Of a stretch of DNA of 8,362 bases, positions 1-7,012 are shown one piece after another. The DNA is from CAZADA01 sp964524065. Lineage in GTDB: Bacteria > Pseudomonadota > Alphaproteobacteria > Caulobacterales > Maricaulaceae. The position numbers were made by a program, and so were the translations under genes. The stretch is taken from NCBI GenBank assembly GCA_964524065.1, contig CAZGCB010000110.1, forward strand, positions 1 to 8,362, written 5' to 3'. The stretch's first letter is position 1, and every line of letters begins with the position of its first letter. Under the pieces are notes generated by a model. That model saw only the letters and a list, made by a program, of their open reading frames with translations. It did not search any database and was not told the DNA's origin.

Positions 1-1730
1 GGACGGGCAACCGCATCACCTGCCGCGACTGGTTCCAGCTTTGCTTGAAGGAAGGCCTCACCGTCTTCCGCGATCAAAGCTTCAGCGCCGACCAGCGCGG
101 AGCCACGGTGCAGCGCATTAAGGATGTGCGCGGCCTGCGGACCATTCAATTCAGTGAAGACGCCGGGCCCCTCGCCCATCCGGTGCGGCCGGCGGAGTAC
201 ATGAAAATCGACAATTTCTACACGGCGACCGTCTATGAAAAGGGTGCGGCGCTGGTGAGCGCGCTGAAAGAGATTGTCGGGCCGGCGGATTTCCGCCGCG
301 GCATGGATCTCTATTTCGAACGCCATGATGGGGATGCGGCCACGATGGAGGACTTCGTCGCCTGCTTTGCCGACGCCTCGGGCCGCGATCTCTCAACCTT
401 CATGCGCTGGTACGGCCAGGCCGGCACGCCGGAAATCGTGGCGGAAGTGACGCACGACCCGACGGCGCGGACGCTGGACCTCACCTTGCGGCAGACCACG
501 CCGCCTACGCCGGGTCAAACCGATAAAGCGCCGGTGGCCCTGCCCGTGCGCATGGGCCTCTTGACCGAAGACGGCGCCGCCTTGCCGTTGATTTTAGACG
601 GGGGTGATGACGGCTCTCAGCCGTTGGAGCGCACCTTGGTGCTGGAAGATGCAACGCAGACCTGGCGCTTTCACGATGTGGCCGCGCCGCCCGTGCCGTC
701 TTTGCTGCGCGGTTTTTCCGCCCCGGCGAAACTGTCCGTGGATGAACCGCTGGCGGCCATCGCGTTGCGCGCGCGGGCTGACGCCGACGCGTTCAATCAG
801 TGGGAGGCCCGTCAAATCCTCGCCCGGCGTGCGCTGATCGCGACATTGGAGGGCCGTCCTGACGCCGCCACGGAAGCGGCAAACGCTTACACCGCCTCGG
901 TCGCTGAGTTGGCGCGCCAAGGAACCGCGGCCGATGCGGGCCTTCTGGCGTTGGCGCTCACCCCGCCCAGCGAACTGGAAATCGCCCAAATGGTGAGCCC
1001 GGTGGACCCGCACGCTGTGCATGAAGCGCGGCTGTGGCTCTCGCGGGCCATCGCAGCCGCGACGCAGTCGGAGCTTGAAGCCCTAATCCGCGCGCCGCGT
1101 ACGCCCTTCGATACTGATCCCGCGGCGGCGGCCACGCGCGCGGCGCGCAACGCGGCGCTGGCGCGGCTGGCGGATTTTGCACCGGAGATGGCCAGCGATG
1201 TGGCGCTGGAGCTTTTGGCGCAGGCCGACAATCTCACCGACCGTGTGGCGGCGCTCAACACTTTGGACGCTGGCGGCGCCGCTGCCTTTGATGCAGCGCT
1301 GTCCCAGTTCTACGAGCGCTGGCGGGAGCGCCCGCTGATCATCGACAAATGGTTCAGCCTGCAAGCCCAGTCCCGCCGCGCGGACGCGCTGCAGCGCATG
1401 CGCTCGCTCTTGGCGCATCCCGATTATGACGGACGCACGCCCAATCGCGTGCGGGCCGTGTTGGGCGCGTTCGCCTTCGGCAATCCCAAAGCCTTCCATA
1501 CGCCCGACGGCGCGGGCCACAGCCTGTTTGTGGAGCATGTGCTGGAGGTGGATCAGCGCAATCCGGTGCTTGCGGCGCGGCTGATCGGCGCGTTTGAGAT
1601 CTGGCCGCGCCTCACGCCGCAGGTGCGCGCCGCCGGACGCGCGGCCTTGGAGCGGGTCGCCGCTGCAGAAAGCGTGTCCGACAACACCCGCGAAATGGTG
1701 GGCAAAATGCTCGCAGCCACTGAGGGCTGA
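1..1730 (+). CDS. pepN: Aminopeptidase N, C-terminal part (5' end outside window)
   Basis: This is an M1-family zinc aminopeptidase, a cytosolic enzyme that removes N-terminal residues from peptides. The reading frame is open from base 3, so the TTG at 45 is internal and not a start. The first residues, TGNRITCRDWFQL, match the stretch that directly follows the HEXXH helix in E. coli PepN. HEXXH and GAMEN themselves lie left of the window. The third zinc ligand, Glu of LKEGLTVFRDQ, is at 51-53. The transition-state Tyr of YTATVYEKG is at 234-236. The RWYGQAGTPE stretch and the following beta domain plus helical C-terminal domain (DUF3458 type) are intact to the TGA at 1728-1730. About 576 codons are visible, roughly two thirds of a usual 870-880 residue PepN. 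The next gene starts 6 bases downstream, so co-transcription is likely. The family assignment is firm. Confidence 0.95.
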   Translation, partial: TGNRITCRDWFQLCLKEGLTVFRDQSFSADQRGATVQRIKDVRGLRTIQFSEDAGPLAHPVRPAEYMKIDNFYTATVYEKGAALVSALKEIVGPADFRRGMDLYFERHDGDAATMEDFVACFADASGRDLSTFMRWYGQAGTPEIVAEVTHDPTARTLDLTLRQTTPPTPGQTDKAPVALPVRMGLLTEDGAALPLILDGGDDGSQPLERTLVLEDATQTWRFHDVAAPPVPSLLRGFSAPAKLSVDEPLAAIALRARADADAFNQWEARQILARRALIATLEGRPDAATEAANAYTASVAELARQGTAADAGLLALALTPPSELEIAQMVSPVDPHAVHEARLWLSRAIAAATQSELEALIRAPRTPFDTDPAAAATRAARNAALARLADFAPEMASDVALELLAQADNLTDRVAALNTLDAGGAAAFDAALSQFYERWRERPLIIDKWFSLQAQSRRADALQRMRSLLAHPDYDGRTPNRVRAVLGAFAFGNPKAFHTPDGAGHSLFVEHVLEVDQRNPVLAARLIGAFEIWPRLTPQVRAAGRAALERVAAAESVSDNTREMVGKMLAATEG

Positions 1731-1736
1731 GCGCCG

Positions 1737-2504
1737 ATGCCGGCGCCGCCCCCCGCCGCCCCGCCCGACAATCCTGCGGCTCCTGCCGCACCATGGGCGG
1801 ACCGCTATGTGGTGCAGCCGATTGTGAACCTGACGGATGGTGCCGTGCAGCGCTATGAGGTTCTGGCGCGTCACGCGCGCCAGTCCGATCAGCCCTCCGC
1901 TGACGAGCGCAACACCGTGGCCCATTTGGAGCGCACCGACGCCCCCGCCGTCACGGCCGTTGATGTGGGCGCGGTGGACGCCGCCATTGCGCTGCTGAGC
2001 GGGCCGCACGGCGCCGCGATTCCGGGGCTGGCGGTGAACCTCTCGGCCGTGTCCGCCGGCGATGCACAGTTTCTGCCGCAGATCAGCCGGCGCGTGTCGA
2101 GCCTCGGCGCACAGCGGGCCAAGCTGAGCTTTGAGCTGACGGAAACGACGCCCATCGGGGACATGGATAGGGTGCAAGCACTGATCCAAACGCTGCGATC
2201 CCACGGTCACCGCGTGTACCTAGATGATTTCGGCAGCGGGGCGACCTCGTTCCCCTATTTGCGGCGCTTCGCGGTGGACGGGGTGAAAATCGCCGGCTTC
2301 TACACCCGCGCCATGCTCCGTTCACCGACGGACACCGCCATCATTCGCGCCATCGCCGCGCTCTGCCGTGAATTGGATTTAGACTGCATCGCCGAGGAGG
2401 TGGAAACCAACCAGCAACGCCAGTTGTTGCATTCTTTGGGCGTCGTCAGTGCGCAGGGCTATTTGTGGGGAGAGCCAGCGCCGTTCACTGCATTCGCGTC
2501 CTGA
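1737..2504 (+). CDS. Stand-alone EAL-domain protein, probable c-di-GMP phosphodiesterase
   Basis: EAL domains hydrolyse cyclic di-GMP to pGpG. This 255-residue protein is one EAL domain after a Pro/Ala-rich leader (about 1-20); no sensor, GGDEF or membrane segment is seen. Catalytic positions visible are Glu41 in the EAL motif (written YEVLAR), Asn101 (VNLS), Glu133 and Glu136 (FELTET), Asp163-Asp164 (DDFGSG), Lys184 (VKIAG), Glu220 and Glu223 (AEEVET) and Gln240 (AQGY). The Asp that normally follows Lys in 'KID' is Ala186, and the usual AEG is AEE. Most metal and substrate ligands are therefore present, but activity may be lowered. The ATG at 1737 lies 6 bases after the pepN stop with only a weak GAGG nearby, suggesting translational coupling. 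A receiver gene follows after 15 bases. A c-di-GMP-binding non-catalytic role is the alternative. Confidence 0.88.
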   Translation: MPAPPPAAPPDNPAAPAAPWADRYVVQPIVNLTDGAVQRYEVLARHARQSDQPSADERNTVAHLERTDAPAVTAVDVGAVDAAIALLSGPHGAAIPGLAVNLSAVSAGDAQFLPQISRRVSSLGAQRAKLSFELTETTPIGDMDRVQALIQTLRSHGHRVYLDDFGSGATSFPYLRRFAVDGVKIAGFYTRAMLRSPTDTAIIRAIAALCRELDLDCIAEEVETNQQRQLLHSLGVVSAQGYLWGEPAPFTAFAS

Positions 2505-2509
2505 GGAGG
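2504..2509 (+). promoter_or_regulatory. Strong Shine-Dalgarno (AGGAGG) for the receiver gene
   Basis: AGGAGG overlaps the last base of the EAL gene stop codon and sits 10 bases before the ATG at 2520. It is the clearest ribosome-binding site on the plus strand here and fixes the start of the receiver protein. The upstream EAL gene and downstream kinase have only weak sites. Confidence 0.75.
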
Positions 2510-2519
2510 CGTTCCGCCC

Positions 2520-3077
2520 ATGGGTGTTTCACCGCTCTCACGCCTTGGGGTGCTGATCGTCGACGACAACATTCAGATGATCAACATCGTCAAGACGATT
2601 TTGCGCGGCTTCGGCGTCAGCAAATTCGTGGAGGCGCGCGACGCCGCCGACGCCTTTGACCGCGTGCGCAGCGATCCCGTCGACATCGTCATCGTCGATT
2701 ATCTGATGGAGATCCTGGACGGCGTGGATTTCGTGCGGCTCATCCGCACCAGCGATGACAGTCCCAATCCGTTCATTCCCATCATTATGCTCACCGCCCA
2801 CTCGGAGCGCTCGCGCGTGGAGATCGCCCGGGACGCCGGCGTGACGGAGTTTTGCTGCAAGCCCGTGACCGCGATCGATTTGTATCGCAAGGTGGCGGCC
2901 TGCATTGAACGGCCACGGCCGTTTATCGAGACGCCGGAGTATTTCGGCCCGTGCCGGCGGCGGCGGGCGTCCGACTATGACCCCGCTAAGGATCGCCGCG
3001 GCGCCGGGTCGACGGACGCCGCCTCCGAAGACGAGGCGGCGTTGATGATTGATTCGACCGGTGGCGATGGCGGGTGA
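2520..3077 (+). CDS. CheY-like receiver protein with arginine-rich tail (Cle-like)
   Basis: This is a single receiver domain of 185 residues with no DNA-binding output domain. The acidic pair is Asp15-Asp16 (VLIVDDN), the phospho-acceptor is Asp60 (DIVIVDY), and the switch Thr92 (MLTAH) and Lys114 (CCKP) are present, so phosphorylation should be possible. After the receiver fold (to about 130) comes RPFIETPEYFGPCRRRR (about 131-149), then an acidic, probably disordered tail. A Y-FGPD-RRRR extension is common in alphaproteobacterial receivers. In Caulobacter Cle proteins an arginine-rich C-terminal extension binds c-di-GMP and tunes the flagellar motor. Here the usual Asp is Cys145. The gene lies 15 bases after an EAL phosphodiesterase gene and upstream of a PleC-type kinase, which fits a role as effector or phosphorylation partner. 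The receiver call is firm; c-di-GMP binding is inference. Confidence 0.9.
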   Translation: MGVSPLSRLGVLIVDDNIQMINIVKTILRGFGVSKFVEARDAADAFDRVRSDPVDIVIVDYLMEILDGVDFVRLIRTSDDSPNPFIPIIMLTAHSERSRVEIARDAGVTEFCCKPVTAIDLYRKVAACIERPRPFIETPEYFGPCRRRRASDYDPAKDRRGAGSTDAASEDEAALMIDSTGGDGG

Positions 3078-3274
3078 CGCCGCGCCGTTTACGGGTGCTG
3101 GAGCCTCGCGCGCTGTCCCCAACGCGGTCACGGTGTCGGTTTTCGCCTTATCCCCGCCATGGCTGTTGTGGAGAAGGGACGCGCGCGCCCACGCCGTTAT
3201 TGCGCTGAGGGTTTGATCTCTTAGGGTGTCGGCTTTGGCGGGGCGTTCACCGTCAGCAGATTGCGCAGGCGCCC
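3078..3274 (+). other. Gap between the receiver and pleC-like genes
   Basis: These 197 bases hold no convincing gene. A 21-codon ORF (3159-3224) has no Shine-Dalgarno. I see no T-tract terminator and no full CtrA box (TTAA-N7-TTAA). A promoter for the kinase may lie here, but no convincing -35/-10 pair stands out, so read-through from the upstream genes is also possible. Confidence 0.4.
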
Positions 3275-5770
3275 ATGAGCATGGTCGAGCATACCGAAGA
3301 TACGGATTTCGCCGGACATGGCCTGAACACGACCGACGGGGCCGGTATGATTCCCGGCGCCGCCCAGGCCCGCTTGGTGCTGGCGCTCGTCGTCGTGTTC
3401 ACCGTGGCCTTCGTCGCTGTCATCATGATGAAGCTGGAGCGCGAACGCCAAGGCGTCGCGGCGCGGGCGCAAATCGCCTACGCCCAGGATGCGAGCACAC
3501 TGGCGCAGGATGTGGGGGCGCGGCTCGCTCTGGCGCGTGGAGCGCTGTCGGGCGCGGCGGCGGCGGCGGAAATCGACGCCCGCGATGGCGACGGCGCTGA
3601 TATCGCCGATCATCTGGTGGCCTTGGCGGCCCGACGCGATGTGAGTCACGCCGCGATCGCCGATCCGGCTGGGACCGTGCGCTTGGTTACCGATGCGGCC
3701 ATGGCCGGCGTGTTCGCCGACGCCCTGGCGCAGCGTCAGGGCTTGGCCACGTGGACGGCGCCGGACCCTGACGGATCGGGCGCGCTTTACATGGCGGTGG
3801 AGATCACCCTGCCTGGCGCCGCGCGGATATTGGTGGCGCGGCTGAACGCGGAAGCGCTGACGCCGCGTGAAACGGGTCTCACCCTGGCGCTGACCGATGG
3901 CGACGGGCGTCTTATGACTCGCGCCGGCGGCTTTGAGGCCCTGGACCTGGCGCTCTTGGCGGCGCGGGCGCGCACCGAAGGCGCGGCGGTCGAGGATCTC
4001 GGCCCCGCCGGCGGCGATGATCGCAACGCCGCCGCGGTGACCCCGGTGGGCGCGACGGGCGCGTATTTGGCCTATGTGGGGCTGATGCGCGAAAACATGG
4101 CGCAGTGGCGGCGGACCCTGGCGTTTTACCTGCTGCTGTTGCTGGCCCCCGTTTTGGTCGCGGTGGGACTCTGCGCGGTCCTCTTGATGCAAATGGACAA
4201 TGTGCGTCAGACTCGCCACGCGCTCTATGACAGCGAGCGACGTTTCCGCTTGGCGGTGGAAGGCGCGCGCTGCGGCGTTTGGGATTGGGACCTCAATAAG
4301 CAAGAGGTGTTCATCACCGAATCCCTGGCGCGCATGTTGGGACGACGCCGCGCCGCGACGCTGCCCACCGATGAGTTCTTGGGCCTCATCCGCCGCGAGG
4401 ATCAAGATAAAATCCGCAGCGCGCTGCGCAGCGCCGCCGCCACCGGCGAGGTGGATGTGGAATTTCGCGCCGTGGGCTTGCCCATGTCGTTGCACGCTCG
4501 CGGGCGGCCCTGGGCGGAAATCAGCGGGGAGCCGACGGGCCGCGTGGTGGGCGTGGCCATCGACGTCACGGAACAACGCGGCGCGCAGCAGCGGGTGCTG
4601 AAGGCGGAAACCCAGATGCGCCAAGCGCTGGAGTCCATGACCGAAAGCTTCGTGCTGTGGGATTCGCGCCGGCGCTTGGTGACCGCCAACGCCAAATTCC
4701 GCGAGTTTTTCCATCTGGACCAAAAGCTGGTGAAGCGCGGCGCCTCCTACGAGATGCTGGAGATGGCCGCGCGGGACGCCATCAAGGCGTATCACCCCGG
4801 CTCGCGAGCGGATGTGAGCGAGCTGGAATTGGTGGATGGCCGCTGGATCACCCTGTCGGAGCGTGACACCGCCGATGGCGGCACTGTCTCCATCGGCTCC
4901 GACATCACGGCGTTGAAGCGGTCGGAGGCCCAGCTGAAAGAAAATGAGCGGCATCTGCGCAACACGGTGACGGAGCTCTCCATCGCTGAGGAACGGCTGA
5001 CGGAGCTGGCACAACAGGCCGAAGAATCCCGCATGCGCGCGGAGGACGCCAATCGGTCGAAGTCGGAGTTCCTGGCCAATATGAGCCATGAGCTGCGTAC
5101 ACCGCTGAACGCTATCAACGGCTTCTCTGAAATCATGCAGCAGGAAATGTTCGGCCCGCTCGGGGACGAACGTTATAAAGAATATATCGGTGACATCCTG
5201 TCATCCGGGCAACTTCTTCTGCAATTGATCAACGACATCTTGGACATGTCCAAGATCGAAGCCGGTAAAATGAAACTGGCTTATGAGCGTGTGTTCCCCG
5301 ATGAAATTGCCGAACAATGCGTGCGCCTCGTGCGCGGACGCGCCAAAGAAGCGGGGCTGGAGCTTCTCCTGAATGTAGAGGACATGCCGGAAATCAGCGC
5401 GGACCCCCGCGCTCTCAAACAAATCCTGCTGAATTTGCTGTCCAACGCCATCAAGTTCACCCCGCGGGACGGCAAGGTGGAAATGCGTGGCGGCGCTGAC
5501 GACACCGGCGTGTCCATCCAGGTGATCGACACGGGCGTGGGCATCGCGCAGAAAGATTTGGACCGGATCGGCAAGCCGTTCGAGCAAATTGAGAGCCAAT
5601 TGGCCAAGACCCATCAGGGTTCCGGGCTCGGCTTAGCGCTTTGCAAGTCTTTGGCGGAAATGCACCACGGCTCCATCACCATCGACAGCGAAGTGGGCGT
5701 GGGCACGGTGGTCACCCTGTGGATCCCCCGCTCGCCTCCGGCGGAGCTGGAGCTGGACGACGCCGAATAG
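3275..5770 (+). CDS. pleC: PleC-type membrane sensor histidine kinase/phosphatase
   Basis: This 831-residue inner-membrane kinase has the PleC architecture (Caulobacter PleC is about 842). A membrane segment spans about 33-52, a periplasmic domain about 53-281 and a second membrane segment about 282-305. Two PAS domains (about 320-433 and 444-547) and a coiled coil (about 548-595) follow. The H-box SHELRTPLN has His605. N-box Asn724 (NAIKF), G1 DTGVGI from 752 and G2 GSGLGL at 782-787 are intact. The stretch FGPLGDERYK and then DILDMSKIEAGKM is the DivJ/PleC-type dimerisation region. No receiver is fused. PleC family members act as kinase or phosphatase on DivK and PleD, controlling polarity, stalk and motility. 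No upstream in-frame ATG, GTG or TTG exists after the stop at 3206-3208, so the ATG at 3275 is favoured despite a weak ribosome site; Met3 (3281) is an alternative. Orthology to pleC rather than a paralogue is probable but not proven. Confidence 0.82.
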   Translation: MSMVEHTEDTDFAGHGLNTTDGAGMIPGAAQARLVLALVVVFTVAFVAVIMMKLERERQGVAARAQIAYAQDASTLAQDVGARLALARGALSGAAAAAEIDARDGDGADIADHLVALAARRDVSHAAIADPAGTVRLVTDAAMAGVFADALAQRQGLATWTAPDPDGSGALYMAVEITLPGAARILVARLNAEALTPRETGLTLALTDGDGRLMTRAGGFEALDLALLAARARTEGAAVEDLGPAGGDDRNAAAVTPVGATGAYLAYVGLMRENMAQWRRTLAFYLLLLLAPVLVAVGLCAVLLMQMDNVRQTRHALYDSERRFRLAVEGARCGVWDWDLNKQEVFITESLARMLGRRRAATLPTDEFLGLIRREDQDKIRSALRSAAATGEVDVEFRAVGLPMSLHARGRPWAEISGEPTGRVVGVAIDVTEQRGAQQRVLKAETQMRQALESMTESFVLWDSRRRLVTANAKFREFFHLDQKLVKRGASYEMLEMAARDAIKAYHPGSRADVSELELVDGRWITLSERDTADGGTVSIGSDITALKRSEAQLKENERHLRNTVTELSIAEERLTELAQQAEESRMRAEDANRSKSEFLANMSHELRTPLNAINGFSEIMQQEMFGPLGDERYKEYIGDILSSGQLLLQLINDILDMSKIEAGKMKLAYERVFPDEIAEQCVRLVRGRAKEAGLELLLNVEDMPEISADPRALKQILLNLLSNAIKFTPRDGKVEMRGGADDTGVSIQVIDTGVGIAQKDLDRIGKPFEQIESQLAKTHQGSGLGLALCKSLAEMHHGSITIDSEVGVGTVVTLWIPRSPPAELELDDAE

Positions 5771-5789
5771 GCTCGTCGGTCGCCCCCGC

Positions 5790-5815
5790 CGCTGCGCGCT
5801 CAGCGCCGAATTTTT
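5790..5815 (+). terminator. Weak terminator-like hairpin after the pleC-like gene
   Basis: CGCTG (5790-5794) pairs with CAGCG (5801-5805) across a 6-base loop, and TTTTT follows at 5811-5815 after five unpaired bases. A shorter GCGC/GCGC pairing overlaps it. It is 20 bases past the kinase stop, in the 89-base gap between convergent genes, where a terminator is expected. The short stem and the spacing before the T-run keep confidence low. Confidence 0.35.
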
Positions 5816-5859
5816 GCCTGGCGCCGGCGGATTGTGTGTGATTGTCATCGGCCCGGGGG

Positions 5860-6498
5860 CTAATCCCCTTCGCGCTCACCGCGATGGTCGCGCCGGGAGG
5901 ATGGCGGCCGATCGCCCCGGGGTTCGCGCAAAAAGCGAGGCGATGTGCGCAGTGCGGCCGGCACGGGACGGCCCTCATAATCCACTCCCCGCCGGACGCG
6001 CGCGAGGGTGTGTTGGCGGATGTCGGGCGGCACTTCGGCAAGAACCGATAACAAGATCCGGTGGCCTCGGCCGATCATCTCAATCTCGGTGGTGCGCGCC
6101 GCGTCCAAGGTGCGCCCCACCGCTTCAGCGTCAAATTCTTCCTCGAAGATCTGGCGCAGCACCTCCCGGCGCGCCTGCATCGCCTCACGCACCACAGGCG
6201 ACGCGCGTCGACCCTCACGGATGAATTCACGCATGGCGGTGCGGCGATACTCTGGGGGTAACGCCGCCAACAAGGCGCGTGGGTTGAGATCGCGATTCCA
6301 TAAATCGCTCGGCCGCGCCAGGATTTGCGCTTCCAAGGACGCCTGTTCGTCGGGCGCAACGGAGACGGGCGCCACGCGCGGCGTCGTCAGGGCCGACACG
6401 CCATACCCAACGCCCGCGCCCAACAACACCATGTTGAGCAACACCGACACCGCCAGCACCACCTGAAGCGGAGACACCGATGGCCGCTTATCCGACAA
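5860..6498 (-). CDS. Membrane-anchored periplasmic CnrX/ZraP-like sensor protein
   Basis: This 212-residue protein has a short cytosolic start, one membrane segment (about 11-33, uncleaved anchor or signal) and a helical, charged periplasmic domain. The pattern of LPPEYRR, long Arg/Glu helices and a second 'VPPDIRQ' turn is that of the 'periplasmic heavy-metal sensor' group (Metal_resist: CnrX, ZraP). It ends in a basic Arg/Pro-rich tail. Only His146, His163 and His205 are present and no HxxxH motif is seen, so the metal site known in CnrX is not conserved. The start is a TTG at 6498, overlapping the anti-sigma gene by 11 bases; no in-frame ATG or GTG was found close upstream, and the GTG at Val8 is an alternative. 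Being third in a sigma/anti-sigma operon suggests that it modulates the anti-sigma factor in response to envelope or metal stress. The assignment rests on context and fold pattern. Confidence 0.72.
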   Translation of the reverse strand: MSDKRPSVSPLQVVLAVSVLLNMVLLGAGVGYGVSALTTPRVAPVSVAPDEQASLEAQILARPSDLWNRDLNPRALLAALPPEYRRTAMREFIREGRRASPVVREAMQARREVLRQIFEEEFDAEAVGRTLDAARTTEIEMIGRGHRILLSVLAEVPPDIRQHTLARVRRGVDYEGRPVPAALRTSPRFLREPRGDRPPSSRRDHRGEREGD

Positions 6499-7012
6499 CG
6501 GAAAACCCCGCTTGCACCGGATCGGACGCCACCCACATGAGCGCTTCGCCTCGCTCCTGATCCGCGCGCCGATCGCCGACCCAGTAGCCCAGGGCGATCC
6601 CGAACATGAGCGCCGCGGCGAACACGCCGCCCCAGCGCGCCGGGCGTCCGAAACCGGCTTGCAGCCACGCGCCCCACTGAAGCGCGCCCCCCACGCCAGC
6701 GCGGCGTAACCGCTGCGCCCAGTTTTCTGGCCGTGCGCCTTGGGGCGCAGCCGCCAGAATGGCGCCCATCAGCGCGGCGCTGGGTTGTTGGCTGGGCGCG
6801 GCGGCCAACAGAGCGTCGAGCGCCGCCGCATCGGCGATGAGAGGCTCCGCTTCATGGGGACGAACGGCGCGATACGCTTGCGCCGCGGCGCGTTCGGCGT
6901 GGGGCCAACGCCTTGGATCCGCGCCATACACATCCAGCACACGCTGAAAGCGCGTCGCATCCAGTGTGACCGCGCCCTGCGGCGCCCCGTTATCATCCGC
7001 GTTGGACATCAT
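6488..7012 (-). CDS. Single-pass membrane anti-sigma factor candidate
   Basis: The protein has 174 residues. The N-terminal 127 are predicted cytosolic and begin with RFQRVLDVYGADPRRWPHAE (21-40), a YG-DP-RWP-ER pattern seen in alphaproteobacterial proteins beside ECF sigma genes. A single membrane segment lies at about 128-146 (GVFAAALMFGIALGYWVG), followed by a short periplasmic tail. There are no cysteines, so it is not a zinc-binding ZAS (ChrR/RsrA-type) anti-sigma. It most likely holds the neighbouring ECF sigma factor at the membrane. It overlaps the sigma gene by 20 bases (17 if Met2 is the start) and the sensor gene by 11 bases, implying coupled translation. GGAGA sits 3 bases before the first ATG and 6 before the second, favouring Met2 at 7009. 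Function is inferred from context, size and topology. Confidence 0.75.
   Translation of the reverse strand: MMSNADDNGAPQGAVTLDATRFQRVLDVYGADPRRWPHAERAAAQAYRAVRPHEAEPLIADAAALDALLAAAPSQQPSAALMGAILAAAPQGARPENWAQRLRRAGVGGALQWGAWLQAGFGRPARWGGVFAAALMFGIALGYWVGDRRADQERGEALMWVASDPVQAGFSVVG

Noticed and set aside
45..1730. TTG at 45 as the start of the first gene
   Set aside because: The frame is open upstream, and residues before it match PepN directly after HEXXH, so the gene is truncated by the window edge.
1083..2210. 375-residue minus-strand ORF opposite pepN and the EAL gene
   Set aside because: It spans the junction of two clear plus-strand genes and shows low-complexity Arg/Gly/His composition with no family signature.
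3159..3224. 21-codon ORF between the receiver and kinase genes
   Set aside because: No Shine-Dalgarno, no hydrophobic or conserved feature, and too short to support.
3078..3274. CtrA box or DnaA box upstream of the kinase
   Set aside because: No TTAA-N7-TTAA is present, and TTATCCCCG at 3148-3156 departs from the DnaA consensus in its last bases.
3221..5089. 622-residue minus-strand ORF opposite the pleC-like gene
   Set aside because: It is His/Arg/Gln-rich without any domain pattern, and mirrors the codon bias of the intact kinase in high-GC DNA. It is a shadow frame.
5811..5840. Terminator for the minus-strand sensor gene
   Set aside because: The GC-rich stretch near 5816-5830 has no T-run on the minus strand, so no intrinsic terminator in that direction is supported.
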